A stretch of 64,000 nucleotides of DNA from Yinghuangia seranimata (GTDB lineage: Bacteria; Actinomycetota; Actinomycetes; Streptomycetales; Streptomycetaceae). The notes under the pieces were generated by a model that worked only from the letters and a program-made list of their open reading frames with translations, made no database searches and was not told the origin of the DNA. A program made the translations under genes and the position numbers. The stretch lies in NCBI RefSeq assembly GCF_029953285.1, contig NZ_JASAOI010000047.1, forward strand, positions 89,271-153,270, in the 5' to 3' direction. Shown here piece after piece: positions 25,891 through 35,534 of this stretch (position 1 is its first letter; every line of letters begins with the position of its first letter).

Positions 25891-26786
25891 CGTCCGGGGA
25901 GCCGCCCGCACGCCGGGAACCGTCCGTGGCGGCGGTGTTCGTCACGTTCAACCGCTCGGCGCTGCTGCGCGACACGCTCACCGCGCTCGCCGGGTCGACG
26001 CGCCCGGTCGACGAGGTCGTCGTCGTCGACAACGCCTCCACCGACGACACCGCCGAGATGCTCGCCGCCGAGTTCCCGAAGGTGCGGCACGTCCGCCTCG
26101 CGTCGAACACCGGCGCGGCGGGCGGCTTCGCGGAGGGCCTGCGCGTCGCGGAGGCCGCCGGGCACGACTGGATCTGGCTGTTCAACGACGACGACCACCC
26201 GCTGCCCGGCGCGCTCGCCGCCATGCTCGACCGGATGTCCGAACTTCCGCAGCGCACCGCGATGTTCGCGTCCTGGCTGGTGGACGACACGGGCGCGGTC
26301 GCGCGGCTGGGCTCCGGCTGGCGCAACCGCCGGCTGCCGCTCGTCGAGCCGCCCGCGGACGGCCGCCCGTACCCCGTGGACGTGCTGATCTTCGCGGGCG
26401 CGCTCGTCAACGCCGCGGCGGTGCGCGAGCTCGGCCTGCCGCGCGCGGAGTACTTCATGATGTGGGAGGAGATGGAGTACTGCATCCGTGCCCGCCGGGC
26501 CGGTTGGGCGGTCTACATCCTTCCCGAGCCGTTGGTTGCCACACTGCACGTCGGTGCCGCGAGCGCGCCCCCGTGGCGGCTCTACTACCAGTCACGCAAC
26601 CACCTGGCGATGGCCCTCGAGCACCGGTCGGTGCCGGAGGTGTGGCACTGGGCGGTGCGCCAGGCGAAGTTCACCGCCGTGACCCTCACCCGGCAGGACC
26701 GCAAGCTCGCCCGCACCCGGGCGCGGTCCCTCGGCGCCTGGCACGCGATCCGGGGCAAGACCGGGCGTACCGTGACCCCCAACTGA
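25887..26786 (+). CDS. Glycosyltransferase family 2 (rhamnosyl/galactofuranosyl-type)
   Basis: This 299-residue GT-A enzyme has the family 2 opening VAAVFVTFNRSALLRDTL, VVDNASTDDTAEML, and the metal-binding acidic cluster WIWLFNDDDHPLPGAL; a later MMWEEMEYCIRARRAGW matches the catalytic-base region of rhamnosyl- and galactofuranosyl-transferases. The donor sugar cannot be told. It ends the export operon, 163 bp before the FGLLP membrane protein, and its start overlaps the upstream stop (ATGA). Confidence 0.9.
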   Translation: MTSGEPPARREPSVAAVFVTFNRSALLRDTLTALAGSTRPVDEVVVVDNASTDDTAEMLAAEFPKVRHVRLASNTGAAGGFAEGLRVAEAAGHDWIWLFNDDDHPLPGALAAMLDRMSELPQRTAMFASWLVDDTGAVARLGSGWRNRRLPLVEPPADGRPYPVDVLIFAGALVNAAAVRELGLPRAEYFMMWEEMEYCIRARRAGWAVYILPEPLVATLHVGAASAPPWRLYYQSRNHLAMALEHRSVPEVWHWAVRQAKFTAVTLTRQDRKLARTRARSLGAWHAIRGKTGRTVTPN

Positions 26787-26949
26787 CGGGTCGCCGACGG
26801 AAGTCCCTCGAACTCGTGCCCGAGTGTCGGACCCGCCGCTTGCGCGCCCCCGTGCGCCCCTATGCTCCTGTACGCCTCCGATCCGGCGAGGGTGGGGTGG
26901 CCCGCACAAGGGCGGGCCCGTGCCGGACGGCTCGGCGGGGAGACAGACC

Positions 26950-29169
26950 ATGGTTGGGGAACCGCACAGACTCAGACGCCGCACGGCGTACCTGCTGCCG
27001 CTGATGCTGCTCGGCATGCTCATGGCGGGGCTGGTGGCCGCGCCGCGCACACAGGCGGCCGCGGCGCCGGGGGGACTGCCGCTGAGCCCCACCAAGGGCC
27101 GCCCGGGCGACCTCGTCACGGTCACCTGGACGTCCTCGTGCGGCGGCCAGATCTCCTGGGACAACGTGCAGGTCCCGACGGCGAGCGCCGGCGGAGAGTT
27201 CTGCACGTCGTTCACGTTTCACGTACCCGGCGGCGCGGCACCCGGCAACCATTTCGTCAACTGGGGCTACCCGACGTCGCCGAGCGCCAACTTCACCGTC
27301 CTCGCCGCGCCGTCGATCTCGGTGACCAAGACCGCCCTGCCCGGCGGCACCGCGTCGATCAGCTACACGAACTTCGAGTCCTGTGCCGCGTCGGTCGCCT
27401 TCGACGGCGCCACCGTGCTGGGGAAGGCCTCGAACGCGGGCACCTACAAGGCCGACTTCACGGTGCCCGGTGGCGCCGACCCCAACGTCGGGCACACCGT
27501 CGCGCTCACGTGCGGCGCACGCTCCCTCGCGTCGACGTCGATCACGCTCGACAAACCCGCGCCGCCCATACCCCCGACGACGCCCGTGAGCGTCCCGCCG
27601 GTGCCGGGCGGCCCGCCCGTCCCGGGAACCTCCGCCGCGCCCACGAAGGGCGCCCCCACGACGGCCGCGCCGACCACGAGCGCGCCCACGACCGGCGCAC
27701 CGCCGAGCGAGAGCCCGACGCCGACCGCGAGCGACAGCCCGAGCGGGCAGCCGACGCCGACGGACGCGGGCACACCCGGCACGCCGCCGGCGAGCGGTGC
27801 AGCGCCGCCCGCGCCCGGAGGCACGCCCGTCATCCAGACCGGCCGCCCGGACATCTCCCTCGCCCCGGCCAAGCCCGGCACCACCGCCCAGCTGACCGCG
27901 ACCCGGCTGCCCGCCGCGTGCCTCGCCGGCACCCCGCACGTCGAGCTCGGCGGCCGGCGCCTGGCCCTCGCCAAGCAGGCCGCCCCGGTCGCCGCGATCG
28001 ACGGTGTGACGTGGACGCCGGTCGTGCGCATCCCCGCCGACGCCCGCGTCGGCGAGCACACCCTCCGCGTCACCTGCGGCAGCGAAAGCGGCTCGGGCAC
28101 GTACCACGTCGACGGCTCGGCGCTCGAGAACGAGCTGACCAGCGCCGTCAAGGCGCCCGGCGAGACGTCGTTCACGCCGACCCGCGCCGCCGTCACGGTG
28201 ATCGCCGTCGTCCTGCTGCTGCTCATCGCGCGCTTCCCGGCGGAGCTGTTCAACAAGACGTACGAGGAGCACCGCGACGTCATCGACGCGAAGCTCGGCC
28301 GCGCCCGTGCGCCGTTCGCCGCGGCCGCGCGCCTGCTGCCGCGCCCGCTGCGCGTCGCGGCCGCGTTCGCGGCGGCGGCCGTGCTGTTCGCCCTCGTCGA
28401 ACCCGGCAGCGGACCCAACACGCACACGCTCGTGCTGATCGCCGAGCTCGGCGCCGCGCTGCTGGTGACCTGGTTCGTCTACCAGCACATCGGCGAGCTG
28501 CGCGCCCGGCGCGTGACCGGCGTGCGCGGCCCCGTGCACATCGCGGGCGCGGCGTTCGCGGTCGCGCTGGTGTGCGTGGCGGTGTCGCGCGCCGCGCACC
28601 TGATGCCCGGCTACGTGTACGGCATCGTCGTGGTCTACGCCGTCAGCCGCGAAGGCGTGGCCGCGTGGACCGCCCGCCGCGAGGCCGGCGCGATCATGCT
28701 CGGCGCGTGGCTCATGATCGCCGTGTCCGTCGCCGCGTGGTTCGCGCAGGCGCCGGTGCGGGACGCGTTCGGCACCCGCTCGCACGCCGGCCTCATCGCG
28801 TCCGGCGTGCTGACGCTGGTGTTCGTCGCGGGCGTGGAGACCGTGATGTTCGGGCTGCTGCCGCTGCGCTTCCTGGACGGGCGCAAGCTGCTCGACCGGG
28901 GGTGGCTCGCCTGGGCGGCGCCGTTCGCGGTGGCGTCGGCCCTGTTCGTGCACGTGCTGGTCACCGAGTACCTGGCCGAGGTGCCGTCCGACACCGCGGC
29001 CGGGGCGCTGACGGGCGCGCTCGTCCTCCTGGTCGGCTTCGGCCTCGGGTCGGTGCTGTTCTGGGCGTACTTCCGCGGCTACGACCAGCGCCGCGCGGCT
29101 ACGCCCCCGACGGCCGCTCCGGGGCTGCCTCCGGGTCCGCCCGCCGCGCCGCCCACCGGTCCCGCGTGA
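26950..29169 (+). CDS. Secreted/membrane protein with FGLLP motif
   Basis: This 739-residue protein has a signal sequence (about 12-35, TAYLLPLMLLGMLMAGLVAA), two or three extracellular Ig-like beta domains with paired cysteines (about 40-205 and 305-400), a Thr/Pro/Ser linker (about 205-295), a membrane helix at about 415-432 and a C-terminal membrane region of about seven helices carrying FGLLPLRFLDG, the hallmark of the actinobacterial FGLLP-motif membrane proteins. Their function is unknown. A GGGGAG site precedes the ATG. Its position right after the export operon suggests a cell-surface role linked to the polymer. The 3' end overlaps the convergent GNAT gene by 71 bp. Confidence 0.75.
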   Translation: MVGEPHRLRRRTAYLLPLMLLGMLMAGLVAAPRTQAAAAPGGLPLSPTKGRPGDLVTVTWTSSCGGQISWDNVQVPTASAGGEFCTSFTFHVPGGAAPGNHFVNWGYPTSPSANFTVLAAPSISVTKTALPGGTASISYTNFESCAASVAFDGATVLGKASNAGTYKADFTVPGGADPNVGHTVALTCGARSLASTSITLDKPAPPIPPTTPVSVPPVPGGPPVPGTSAAPTKGAPTTAAPTTSAPTTGAPPSESPTPTASDSPSGQPTPTDAGTPGTPPASGAAPPAPGGTPVIQTGRPDISLAPAKPGTTAQLTATRLPAACLAGTPHVELGGRRLALAKQAAPVAAIDGVTWTPVVRIPADARVGEHTLRVTCGSESGSGTYHVDGSALENELTSAVKAPGETSFTPTRAAVTVIAVVLLLLIARFPAELFNKTYEEHRDVIDAKLGRARAPFAAAARLLPRPLRVAAAFAAAAVLFALVEPGSGPNTHTLVLIAELGAALLVTWFVYQHIGELRARRVTGVRGPVHIAGAAFAVALVCVAVSRAAHLMPGYVYGIVVVYAVSREGVAAWTARREAGAIMLGAWLMIAVSVAAWFAQAPVRDAFGTRSHAGLIASGVLTLVFVAGVETVMFGLLPLRFLDGRKLLDRGWLAWAAPFAVASALFVHVLVTEYLAEVPSDTAAGALTGALVLLVGFGLGSVLFWAYFRGYDQRRAATPPTAAPGLPPGPPAAPPTGPA

Positions 29170-29704
29170 GCGCGTACTCGACCTCGCCGTGCTCGGAGCC
29201 GTCGATGAGCTCGGGCCAGTCCTGGAAGAACGTGCGCTGGAAGGTGAGCCCGCACTTCTCCATGACCCGCCGCGAGCGGCTGTTGACGGTCATGGTGTCG
29301 GCGACGATGCGCTCCACGCCCACGTACTCGGTGAACGCCTTGTCGACGAGCGTCAGCGAGCCCTCGGTGGCGAGGCCCCGACCCCAGGCCTCGCGGCGCA
29401 GGCGGTAGCCGAGCTCCAGGATCTCGGCGGACTCCGCGTCGACCGGGCGCATTTCGAACCAGCCGAGGAAGGCGCCGGTGGCCCGCTCCTCCGCGGCCCA
29501 CATGCCGGGTGCCCCGCCGAGGACGGGGAACCCGCGCAGCACACGGGGCATGACCTCGGAGACCACGCGCTCGCGTGGGGTGGGCTTGCCTCCGTCGAGG
29601 AAGCGCATGACCTCCGGGTCGGCGTCGAGTGCCACGAGGTTGTCGACGTCGTCCTCGGTGAAGGGGCGCAGCCGCATGCGGTCGGTGTCCGGAAAGATCG
29701 ACAT
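29099..29704 (-). CDS. GNAT acetyltransferase, RimJ/RimL-like
   Basis: This 201-residue GNAT protein has the RimJ-like start TDRMRLRPFTEDDVDNLVAL, the acetyl-CoA loop RREAWGRGLATEGSLTLVD, and VNSRSRRVMEKCGLTFQRTF, typical of ribosomal-protein or small-molecule acetyltransferases. ATG 29704 is chosen over an upstream GTG because the family begins at this point. Its 3' end runs 71 bp into the convergent FGLLP gene. The substrate is unknown. Confidence 0.88.
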   Translation of the reverse strand: MSIFPDTDRMRLRPFTEDDVDNLVALDADPEVMRFLDGGKPTPRERVVSEVMPRVLRGFPVLGGAPGMWAAEERATGAFLGWFEMRPVDAESAEILELGYRLRREAWGRGLATEGSLTLVDKAFTEYVGVERIVADTMTVNSRSRRVMEKCGLTFQRTFFQDWPELIDGSEHGEVEYALTRDRWAARRADPEAAPERPSGA

Positions 29705-29760
29705 CGGGCGATCGTCACCCGGCACGCCGGGGCCGGCAACCGGATTTGCGCGGAGCGCCT

Positions 29761-30498
29761 TCAGCTCCCCGGGCTGTGAAGGGCGTCCGACGTCGCCTGG
29801 TCGGCCGGGATGAACGCCTCCAGCTTCAGCTCGGCCAACGTCACGTCCACCGCCGTGGCGAAGGTCATCACGGTGGTCATCAGCCGCAGCTCGCCGCGTG
29901 AGGTGCGCAGGTGGAGCGGTACAGCGAAGCCCAAGTGCTCACCCGACGTCGGGAGTTCCGGCAGGTACTGGGCCAACTCGGCCTGCAGTTCCGGATGCCG
30001 GGACAGCCGTTCGACGATGTGCCGGGCCCACTCGGGGAAGTTGAGCACGCGCGGCGCCATCCCGTCCGGGTGCAGCGCCAGCCGGTAGACGTTCGCCCCC
30101 GGGCCCACCAGCCCGGGGGCCGCGCCCTCGGTGATCAGGTCGAACGCCGCGTTCGCCGCCACCAGGTCGCCGTTGCGGTCCACCACGATCGCCGGATACG
30201 GCAGATGGCCGGTCAGGATGTGGTCGATCGCCGTCCGCACCGGTGCCAGCACCGGGTCCGTGAACGAGCTCTCCGGGTACGCCGGTGCGAACCCGGCCGC
30301 CGCGAGCAGCTCGTTGCGCTCCCGCAACGGCAGCTCCAGCGACTCGGCCAGGCGGATCACCATGCCCCGGCCCGGCACCGAACGGCCCGACTCGATGAAG
30401 CTCAGGTGCCGCTGCGTCGTCCCCGCGCGCAGCGCGAGGTCCATCTGGCTGACACGGCGGCGGGTGCGCCGTTCGCGCAACGCGCTCGGGAAGTCCAC
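29761..30498 (-). CDS. XRE-family regulator with MmyB-like ligand-binding domain
   Basis: This 245-residue regulator has an N-terminal HTH_XRE domain (about 5-60: LRERRTRRRVSQMDLALRAG, RHLSFIESGRSVPGRG) and a C-terminal MmyB-like PAS-type domain (about 90-235; VVDRNGDLVAANAAFDLI). Members often regulate a divergent oxidoreductase and sense a small ligand. The start is a GTG at 30498. It is divergent from an LLM flavin oxidoreductase with an 86-bp spacer, which is its likely target. Confidence 0.9.
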   Translation of the reverse strand: MDFPSALRERRTRRRVSQMDLALRAGTTQRHLSFIESGRSVPGRGMVIRLAESLELPLRERNELLAAAGFAPAYPESSFTDPVLAPVRTAIDHILTGHLPYPAIVVDRNGDLVAANAAFDLITEGAAPGLVGPGANVYRLALHPDGMAPRVLNFPEWARHIVERLSRHPELQAELAQYLPELPTSGEHLGFAVPLHLRTSRGELRLMTTVMTFATAVDVTLAELKLEAFIPADQATSDALHSPGS

Positions 30499-30584
30499 GC
30501 CACCGATTGAACCCCGCGCGCGGAGTCGCGGCTATTCCCTCACGGGAATTGTCGATCATCTAGCGGCTCGGCAGCATCGAGGCC

Positions 30585-31523
30585 ATGGACATCGGCGTAC
30601 TCCTCCCGACCGGCCAGGCCCAGTGGGGCGCGGGCACCGACCCGCGCGACCTCGTCGGCTTCGCCACCCGAGCCGAATCGCTCGGCTACTCCTCGCTCTT
30701 CGTCAACGACTCGCTCATCAGCCCGCGCATCGAGGCACTGACCATGCTCGCCGCGCTCGCGCCCGTCACCGACCAGATCGCGCTCGGCACCGGGGCGCTC
30801 CTTCCGTTCCTGCGCAGGCCCGTGCAGGCCGCGCAGGCCCTCGCCTCGATCGACCTGCTCTCCGGAGGACGGCTCACCGTCGCCGTCGGAGCCGGGTTCC
30901 CGGGGCGGTTCGGGCAGCCGCTCTACACGCTGTCCGAAGTGCCGTGGGAACGCCGCTTCAAGCGGCTCGACGAGACCGTCGGACTGTGGCGGGCACTGTG
31001 GAGCGGGGAGGGCTCGTACCACGGCGAGATCGCGCACTTCGACGAACTCCCGCCCGCGACCCGACCGTTCCACGACGGAGGGCCGCCGATCTGGCTGGGC
31101 GGCGGAACCCCGGCGGCGTTGGCCCGCACCGGTCGGATCTACGACGGCTGGCTGCCGTACCCGCCCGACCCCGCCGACTACGCGACCGGGCTGCGTGCCG
31201 TCCGCGAGGCGACGGTCGAGGCCGGAAGGCCCGAAGATGCCGTCACACCGGCGCTGTTCGTCTCTGTGCGGGTCGACCGCGGCGTCGACGAGGGTCGTGC
31301 CGTGCTCGACCGCTACGCCCTCGCGAACTACGGCATGCCGCTCGCCGAACTGGAGAAGATCCAGGCCGTCGTCACCGGCACGCCCGACGAGGTCGCCGCC
31401 GGGCTGCGCCGGTACGCCGACGCGGGCGCGCGGCACGTCGTTGTCCGGCTCGGAGCCCTCGACATGGCCGATCAGGGAGAACAACTCGGCGCCGTGGCAC
31501 GGTTGTTGCCCGACCTGCGGTGA
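30585..31523 (+). CDS. LLM-class flavin/F420-dependent oxidoreductase
   Basis: This 312-residue protein is a luciferase-like monooxygenase-fold oxidoreductase. Visible family features are MDIGVLLPTGQAQWG, LGTGALLPFLRRPVQAAQAL and LSGGRLTVAVGAGFPG (flavin-binding strand), with WLGGGTPAALARTGRIYDGW near residue 165-185. It probably uses F420 or FMN; the substrate is unknown. It is divergent from the MmyB-type regulator and convergent with ung, from which it is separated by a hairpin. Confidence 0.88.
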   Translation: MDIGVLLPTGQAQWGAGTDPRDLVGFATRAESLGYSSLFVNDSLISPRIEALTMLAALAPVTDQIALGTGALLPFLRRPVQAAQALASIDLLSGGRLTVAVGAGFPGRFGQPLYTLSEVPWERRFKRLDETVGLWRALWSGEGSYHGEIAHFDELPPATRPFHDGGPPIWLGGGTPAALARTGRIYDGWLPYPPDPADYATGLRAVREATVEAGRPEDAVTPALFVSVRVDRGVDEGRAVLDRYALANYGMPLAELEKIQAVVTGTPDEVAAGLRRYADAGARHVVVRLGALDMADQGEQLGAVARLLPDLR

Positions 31524-31529
31524 AGTGCG

Positions 31530-31559
31530 GGCCGCGTCCGGACCGTCGCGGACGCGGCC
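31530..31559. terminator. Hairpin terminator between LLM gene and ung
   Basis: Arms ggccgcgtccg (31530-31540) and cggacgcggcc (31549-31559) with an 8-nt loop lie between convergent genes. Confidence 0.85.
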
Positions 31560-31564
31560 GGGTG

Positions 31565-32245
31565 CTACGGCAGCTGCCAGTTGATCGGCTTGGCGCCCAG
31601 CTGCTGGAGCATCTCGTTCGTCCGGCTGAACGGCCGCGAGCCGAAGAAGCCGCCGTTGGCGGACATCGGGCTCGGGTGGACCGACTCGACCACGGGGACA
31701 CCCGGGCCGAGCAGGGGCTTCAGGCTGCGCGCCTGACTGCCCCACAGGATCGCGGTCAGCGGCTTGCCGCGCGCGGCCAGCGCGCTGATCGCCTGCTCGG
31801 TCACGGCCTCCCAGCCCTTGCCCTTGTGGGCGTTGGGCTTGCGCGGCGCGGTGGTGAGAGCGCGGTTCAGCAGCAGGACGCCCTGGCTCGCCCAGGGGGT
31901 CAGGTCGCCGTTGGTCGGCGGCGGCACGTCGAGGTCGTTCATGAGCTCGGTGTAGATGTTCACGAGGCTCGGCGGCAGCGGGCGCACGTCCGGGGCGACC
32001 GAGAAGCTCAGCCCCACCGCGTGCCCCGGCGTCGGATAGGGGTCCTGACCGACGATCAGCACCCGGACGTCGTCGAACGGCTGCTGGAACGCGCGCAGGA
32101 TGTTCGGTCCGGCCGGGACGTAGCTGCGGCCCGCGGCGATCTCGGAACGCAGGAACGCGCCCATCGCCGCGATGTTCTCCGCCACCGGCTCCAGGGCCTT
32201 CGCCCAGCCGGCCTCGACGGTTTCGTGTAGGGGTCGTGGAGCCAT
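31565..32245 (-). CDS. ung: Uracil-DNA glycosylase, family 1
   Basis: Ung removes uracil from DNA as the first step of base-excision repair. The 226-residue protein has the catalytic water-activating motif [11 protein letters not shown] (Asp68), the uracil-specific FSVAP block, and the leucine-loop motif [18 protein letters not shown] with the catalytic His near residue 194. ATG 32245 is chosen as the conserved start. Unusually, it begins only 10 bp after the stop of a GT4 gene on the same strand, so it may be co-transcribed with that gene and the AfsQ-like system. Confidence 0.96.
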   Translation of the reverse strand: MAPRPLHETVEAGWAKALEPVAENIAAMGAFLRSEIAAGRSYVPAGPNILRAFQQPFDDVRVLIVGQDPYPTPGHAVGLSFSVAPDVRPLPPSLVNIYTELMNDLDVPPPTNGDLTPWASQGVLLLNRALTTAPRKPNAHKGKGWEAVTEQAISALAARGKPLTAILWGSQARSLKPLLGPGVPVVESVHPSPMSANGGFFGSRPFSRTNEMLQQLGAKPINWQLP

Positions 32246-32255
32246 GATCGGTACC

Positions 32256-33428
32256 CTACCGACCGACGCCGACACGCTCGTTCGCCGCGGCTTCGTACAC
32301 CTCGGCGAAGCCGTCGATCATGTTCCGCCGCGTGAAGTTCGCCATCGCGCGCTCGCGGGCGGCCTCGCCCATGATCGTGCGGGTGTCCTCGTCCACCACC
32401 AACTCCCTTACGGCGGCGGCCAATGCGTCGCGGTCGCCCTTGCGGACCAGGCGGCCGGTGACGCCGTTCTCGACGACGTCGTTGACGCCGCCGACCGCAG
32501 TGCCGACCACGGGGACGCCCGCGCACATCGCCTCGGCGACCGCGATGCCGAAGCCCTCGTAGTTCGACGTCGACAGGAACAGGTCGGCGGCGTCGAACGC
32601 GTCCTGCAGCCGGGGGAGCGGCGGCACCAGGTGCACGCGCTTGGCGACGCCCAACTCCTCGATCAGCGCCCGGATCTCGGGGCCCTGGTTGCCGACGATC
32701 GCGAACGCCACCGCGGGGCCGGCGTCGCCCAGCGACGTCAGCACCTGCGCGGCGACCTCGACGAACAGCGGGATGTTCTTCTGGCCCGACCGGCCGACGC
32801 CCACCACGAGCCGGGTGTTCGGGGCGACGCCCAGTTCGCCGCGCAGCCGGGCGCGGGCGGCGATGTCCGGGACGTGCGGCTCGACACCGAGCGGGACCAG
32901 GGGGACCCTGGCGCGCGGGATGCCGAGCAGCGCGGCCGTCGCGTCCCGCACGTCCGACGAGTGCGCGAAGGGGCGGAACCGGGCCTTCGTGATCAGCCGG
33001 CGTTCGATGCGGTTGGTCCACTCGCTGTGCAGGCCGCCCTTCAGCGGCTCGTGCACCTCGATGACGCGCCCGGCCGACGGGACGGCGAGGGCGGCGGGGA
33101 GGGCGTGCCGGGCGGTGCCGCTGTGCGCGTGGATGACGTCCGGGCGGATCCGGCGCACCGCGGCGGCGTAGCGCAGCGGTATCCGGAGCTCCTCGACTTT
33201 GTTCGGCGGGCCCGTGTAATCGAGCGGATGCACCGTCACATTCGGTCCCAGCAGGTGCAGTTCGTCCTCCTCTGCGGCGGGCCGCGCGGTCACCGCGTGG
33301 CACTCGAACCGCTCCGGGTCCAGACCCGCGAGGATCTGCCGGCTCACCTGCGGGATCCCCCCGCCAGTGCTCAGCCGCCACACCACATGCACGACCTTGA
33401 TCCGGCCGCCACGACCCGAGCCCACCAT
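32256..33428 (-). CDS. Glycosyltransferase family 4
   Basis: This 390-residue GT4 has the opening [20 protein letters not shown], a donor domain with [21 protein letters not shown] and the E-x7-E segment [23 protein letters not shown] 33428 has a well-placed AAGGAG site; the frame extends upstream without family similarity. It is isolated from the main polysaccharide operons, between the AfsQ-like lipoprotein gene and ung. Confidence 0.9.
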   Translation of the reverse strand: MVGSGRGGRIKVVHVVWRLSTGGGIPQVSRQILAGLDPERFECHAVTARPAAEEDELHLLGPNVTVHPLDYTGPPNKVEELRIPLRYAAAVRRIRPDVIHAHSGTARHALPAALAVPSAGRVIEVHEPLKGGLHSEWTNRIERRLITKARFRPFAHSSDVRDATAALLGIPRARVPLVPLGVEPHVPDIAARARLRGELGVAPNTRLVVGVGRSGQKNIPLFVEVAAQVLTSLGDAGPAVAFAIVGNQGPEIRALIEELGVAKRVHLVPPLPRLQDAFDAADLFLSTSNYEGFGIAVAEAMCAGVPVVGTAVGGVNDVVENGVTGRLVRKGDRDALAAAVRELVVDEDTRTIMGEAARERAMANFTRRNMIDGFAEVYEAAANERVGVGR

Positions 33429-33510
33429 GCACCGCTCCTTGAATCCCCCCGGGCCGCACCCCCTGCGGCCCATCCCGACAGCACCCAGGCACCGTAACAA
33501 GCGGCGGGGC

Positions 33511-34005
33511 TCAGCGGGGCAGGAACTGCGGGCACTGATAGGGGCCGGCGCTGGTTCGACCGGACACGATCGTCACCTGCACCTCGTCCGGCCGCGTCCG
33601 GTTCACGTACGACTCCGCCCGCGCGAGAGTGCACACGAGCTGCCCGACGGCCGGCTCGGCGAGCCCCTCCAGCGCGGGCTTGCCGAGGGACAGTGTGACC
33701 TGGCCCTGGTCCGAGGTGACGGTATACGCGGCGAGGTAGGCCGTGTTGTACATCCCGGCCGCCGCCTCGGCCGCGTCAGGTCCGCCCTGCAGCGCGGACA
33801 CCGCCTGCGACAGTTCCGTGATCTGCAGGTCCGGCCGGGGCGCGGCCCTGAGCCCGGCGGCGGAGGCGAAGTAGAGCCGCATGCCCTGGGTCAGGCCGCC
33901 GGCGGGCACCCCGGCGTCGATCACCGGGGTGGGCTGGACTCCGCACCCGGCGAGGACGGTGGTGAGCAGGGCACCCGCGAGCGCCGCGGGTCGTGCGGCG
34001 GTCAC
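33511..34005 (-). CDS. Lipoprotein linked to AfsQ-like two-component system
   Basis: This 164-residue predicted lipoprotein has a signal with lipobox LTTVLAGCGV (lipid-modified Cys near residue 21) and a small mixed domain beginning LYFASAAGLRAAP that resembles a GerMN-type fold. Two later cysteines (about 125 and 158) may form a disulfide. The GTG start overlaps the kinase stop codon (GTGA), and a lipoprotein gene next to afsQ2 is a known feature of Streptomyces. It probably sits on the outer face of the membrane and may modulate the kinase. Confidence 0.82.
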   Translation of the reverse strand: MTAARPAALAGALLTTVLAGCGVQPTPVIDAGVPAGGLTQGMRLYFASAAGLRAAPRPDLQITELSQAVSALQGGPDAAEAAAGMYNTAYLAAYTVTSDQGQVTLSLGKPALEGLAEPAVGQLVCTLARAESYVNRTRPDEVQVTIVSGRTSAGPYQCPQFLPR

Positions 34006-35534
34006 ATCGGCTCCTCGTCGCGATCGTCGGCCGTCCGGTCGGCCGTTCCGTCGTCCGTCCCGTCATCCGGCTGTGTCGTCGGGAGGGTCAGCGTGAACAC
34101 TGTCCCGCCGCCCTTGCGCTCGCCGACCGTCAGCGTCCCTCCGTGCAACCGCACGTTCTCCGCGGCGATCGCCAGACCGAGGCCGCTGCCCTCGGAGCGG
34201 GTGCGGGCCGTGTCGGCCTTGTAGAACCGGTCGAACACATGCTTGCGGACCTCCGGCGGGAGGCCGGGACCGTGGTCGCTCACGGTCAGGACGACCGTGT
34301 CCGCGTGGCGCGCCAGGGCAACGGTCACCGGCGGGGCGCCGTGCCGCAGGGCGTTGCCGACGAGGTTGGCGGTGACCACGTCGAGCCGGCGGCGGTCGAG
34401 GCGCGCCCTGATCCCGGCCGGGAGGTCGGTGGCGACCTCGTCGGTCCAGCCGCGCACGGCGATGCTGGCGCGGACGGCGTCGGCGACGTCCACGTCGCCG
34501 AGGTTCAGGACGGCGGCGTGCGCGTCGAAGCGGGAGATCTCGATGAGGTCCTCGACGAGCCGGGTCAGCTTGGCCGTCTCGGCGCTCACGGTGCGGGCCG
34601 CGCGGGCGGTGTCCGGCGGGAGCTGGTCGGCGTCCTCGTCCAGCACCGCCGAGACCATGGTCATCGCGGCCAGCGGGGTGCGCAGTTCGTGCGAGACGTC
34701 GGCGACGAAGCGCCGGGCGAGCGCTTCCTGGTCGCGCAGTTCGGCGACGCTGCCCTGAAGCGCCTCGGCGGCGTGGTTGAACGTATGGGCCAGATCGGTG
34801 AGTTCGTCGTGCCCCCGCGGCTTGACGCGCGCGCCCAGCTCGCCGGACGCGAGGCGCCGGGCCCCGCGGCCGAGCTCGCGGACCGGCCGCAGCACCGTCC
34901 CCGCCGCGAGCAGAGCCAGCACGACGACGGCCACCGCGACCGGCACAAGGCCGTCCCGGACGGTGCGCAGCAGCGCGTCGATGTCCCGGTCTTCGGCGGC
35001 CAGCGACACGATCGCGTACGCCTCGACGCCCGACGGCTGACCGGACCCCGCGAACGTGACCGGTGTGCCGACGACCAGCCACGGCTCACCGTGCCAGTCG
35101 ACCCGCTGGAAGCTCGTCCGGGCCCGCGACCGCACCCGGTCCTGGAGTTCGGGGCTGAGCCTGGTCAGGTCGGCCGCGGGGTCGGTCGACACCGTCAGGT
35201 CGCCGTACTGCGCGACGACGGTGGCCCGTGGACCGGGCGGCTCCACCTCGCGGGCGAACCGCTCCAGCGCCCCCCGGTCCGGCGGGACGTCGAACTCCCG
35301 TGCAGCGAGCGCGAGTCGGTCGCGGAAGTCGGTGACGACGGAGTCCTGCGCGCGCTTGAGGATGTAGATGCGCGACTCGCGGTACGCCAGGACGGTCGCG
35401 GTCAGCGCGGCCAGCGCGGCGACGACCACGAACGCGAGCACGAGGCGGGGCCGCAGGCCGCCGATCCCGCGGCGGGCCCAGCCGAGCAGGGAACGCGGGG
35501 GTCGTCGCGGCGGCGTGGCGTTCGGGGGGATCAC
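34002..35534 (-). CDS. afsQ2: AfsQ2-like sensor histidine kinase
   Basis: This 510-residue membrane kinase has TM1 at about 31-50, a 140-residue extracellular sensor, TM2 at about 196-215, HAMP at about 216-268 and a HisKA domain with the phospho-accepting His282 in VADVSHELRTPLAAM. The ATPase shows LVGNALRHG (N box), DHGPGLP (G1) and GSGLGLAIAAENVRLHGG (G2). The C-terminus is acidic. Its start (GTG) overlaps the response-regulator stop (GTGA), so it is translationally coupled. Similarity of the cognate regulator to AfsQ1 is why it is named this way; the signal is unknown. Confidence 0.85.
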   Translation of the reverse strand: MIPPNATPPRRPPRSLLGWARRGIGGLRPRLVLAFVVVAALAALTATVLAYRESRIYILKRAQDSVVTDFRDRLALAAREFDVPPDRGALERFAREVEPPGPRATVVAQYGDLTVSTDPAADLTRLSPELQDRVRSRARTSFQRVDWHGEPWLVVGTPVTFAGSGQPSGVEAYAIVSLAAEDRDIDALLRTVRDGLVPVAVAVVVLALLAAGTVLRPVRELGRGARRLASGELGARVKPRGHDELTDLAHTFNHAAEALQGSVAELRDQEALARRFVADVSHELRTPLAAMTMVSAVLDEDADQLPPDTARAARTVSAETAKLTRLVEDLIEISRFDAHAAVLNLGDVDVADAVRASIAVRGWTDEVATDLPAGIRARLDRRRLDVVTANLVGNALRHGAPPVTVALARHADTVVLTVSDHGPGLPPEVRKHVFDRFYKADTARTRSEGSGLGLAIAAENVRLHGGTLTVGERKGGGTVFTLTLPTTQPDDGTDDGTADRTADDRDEEPM

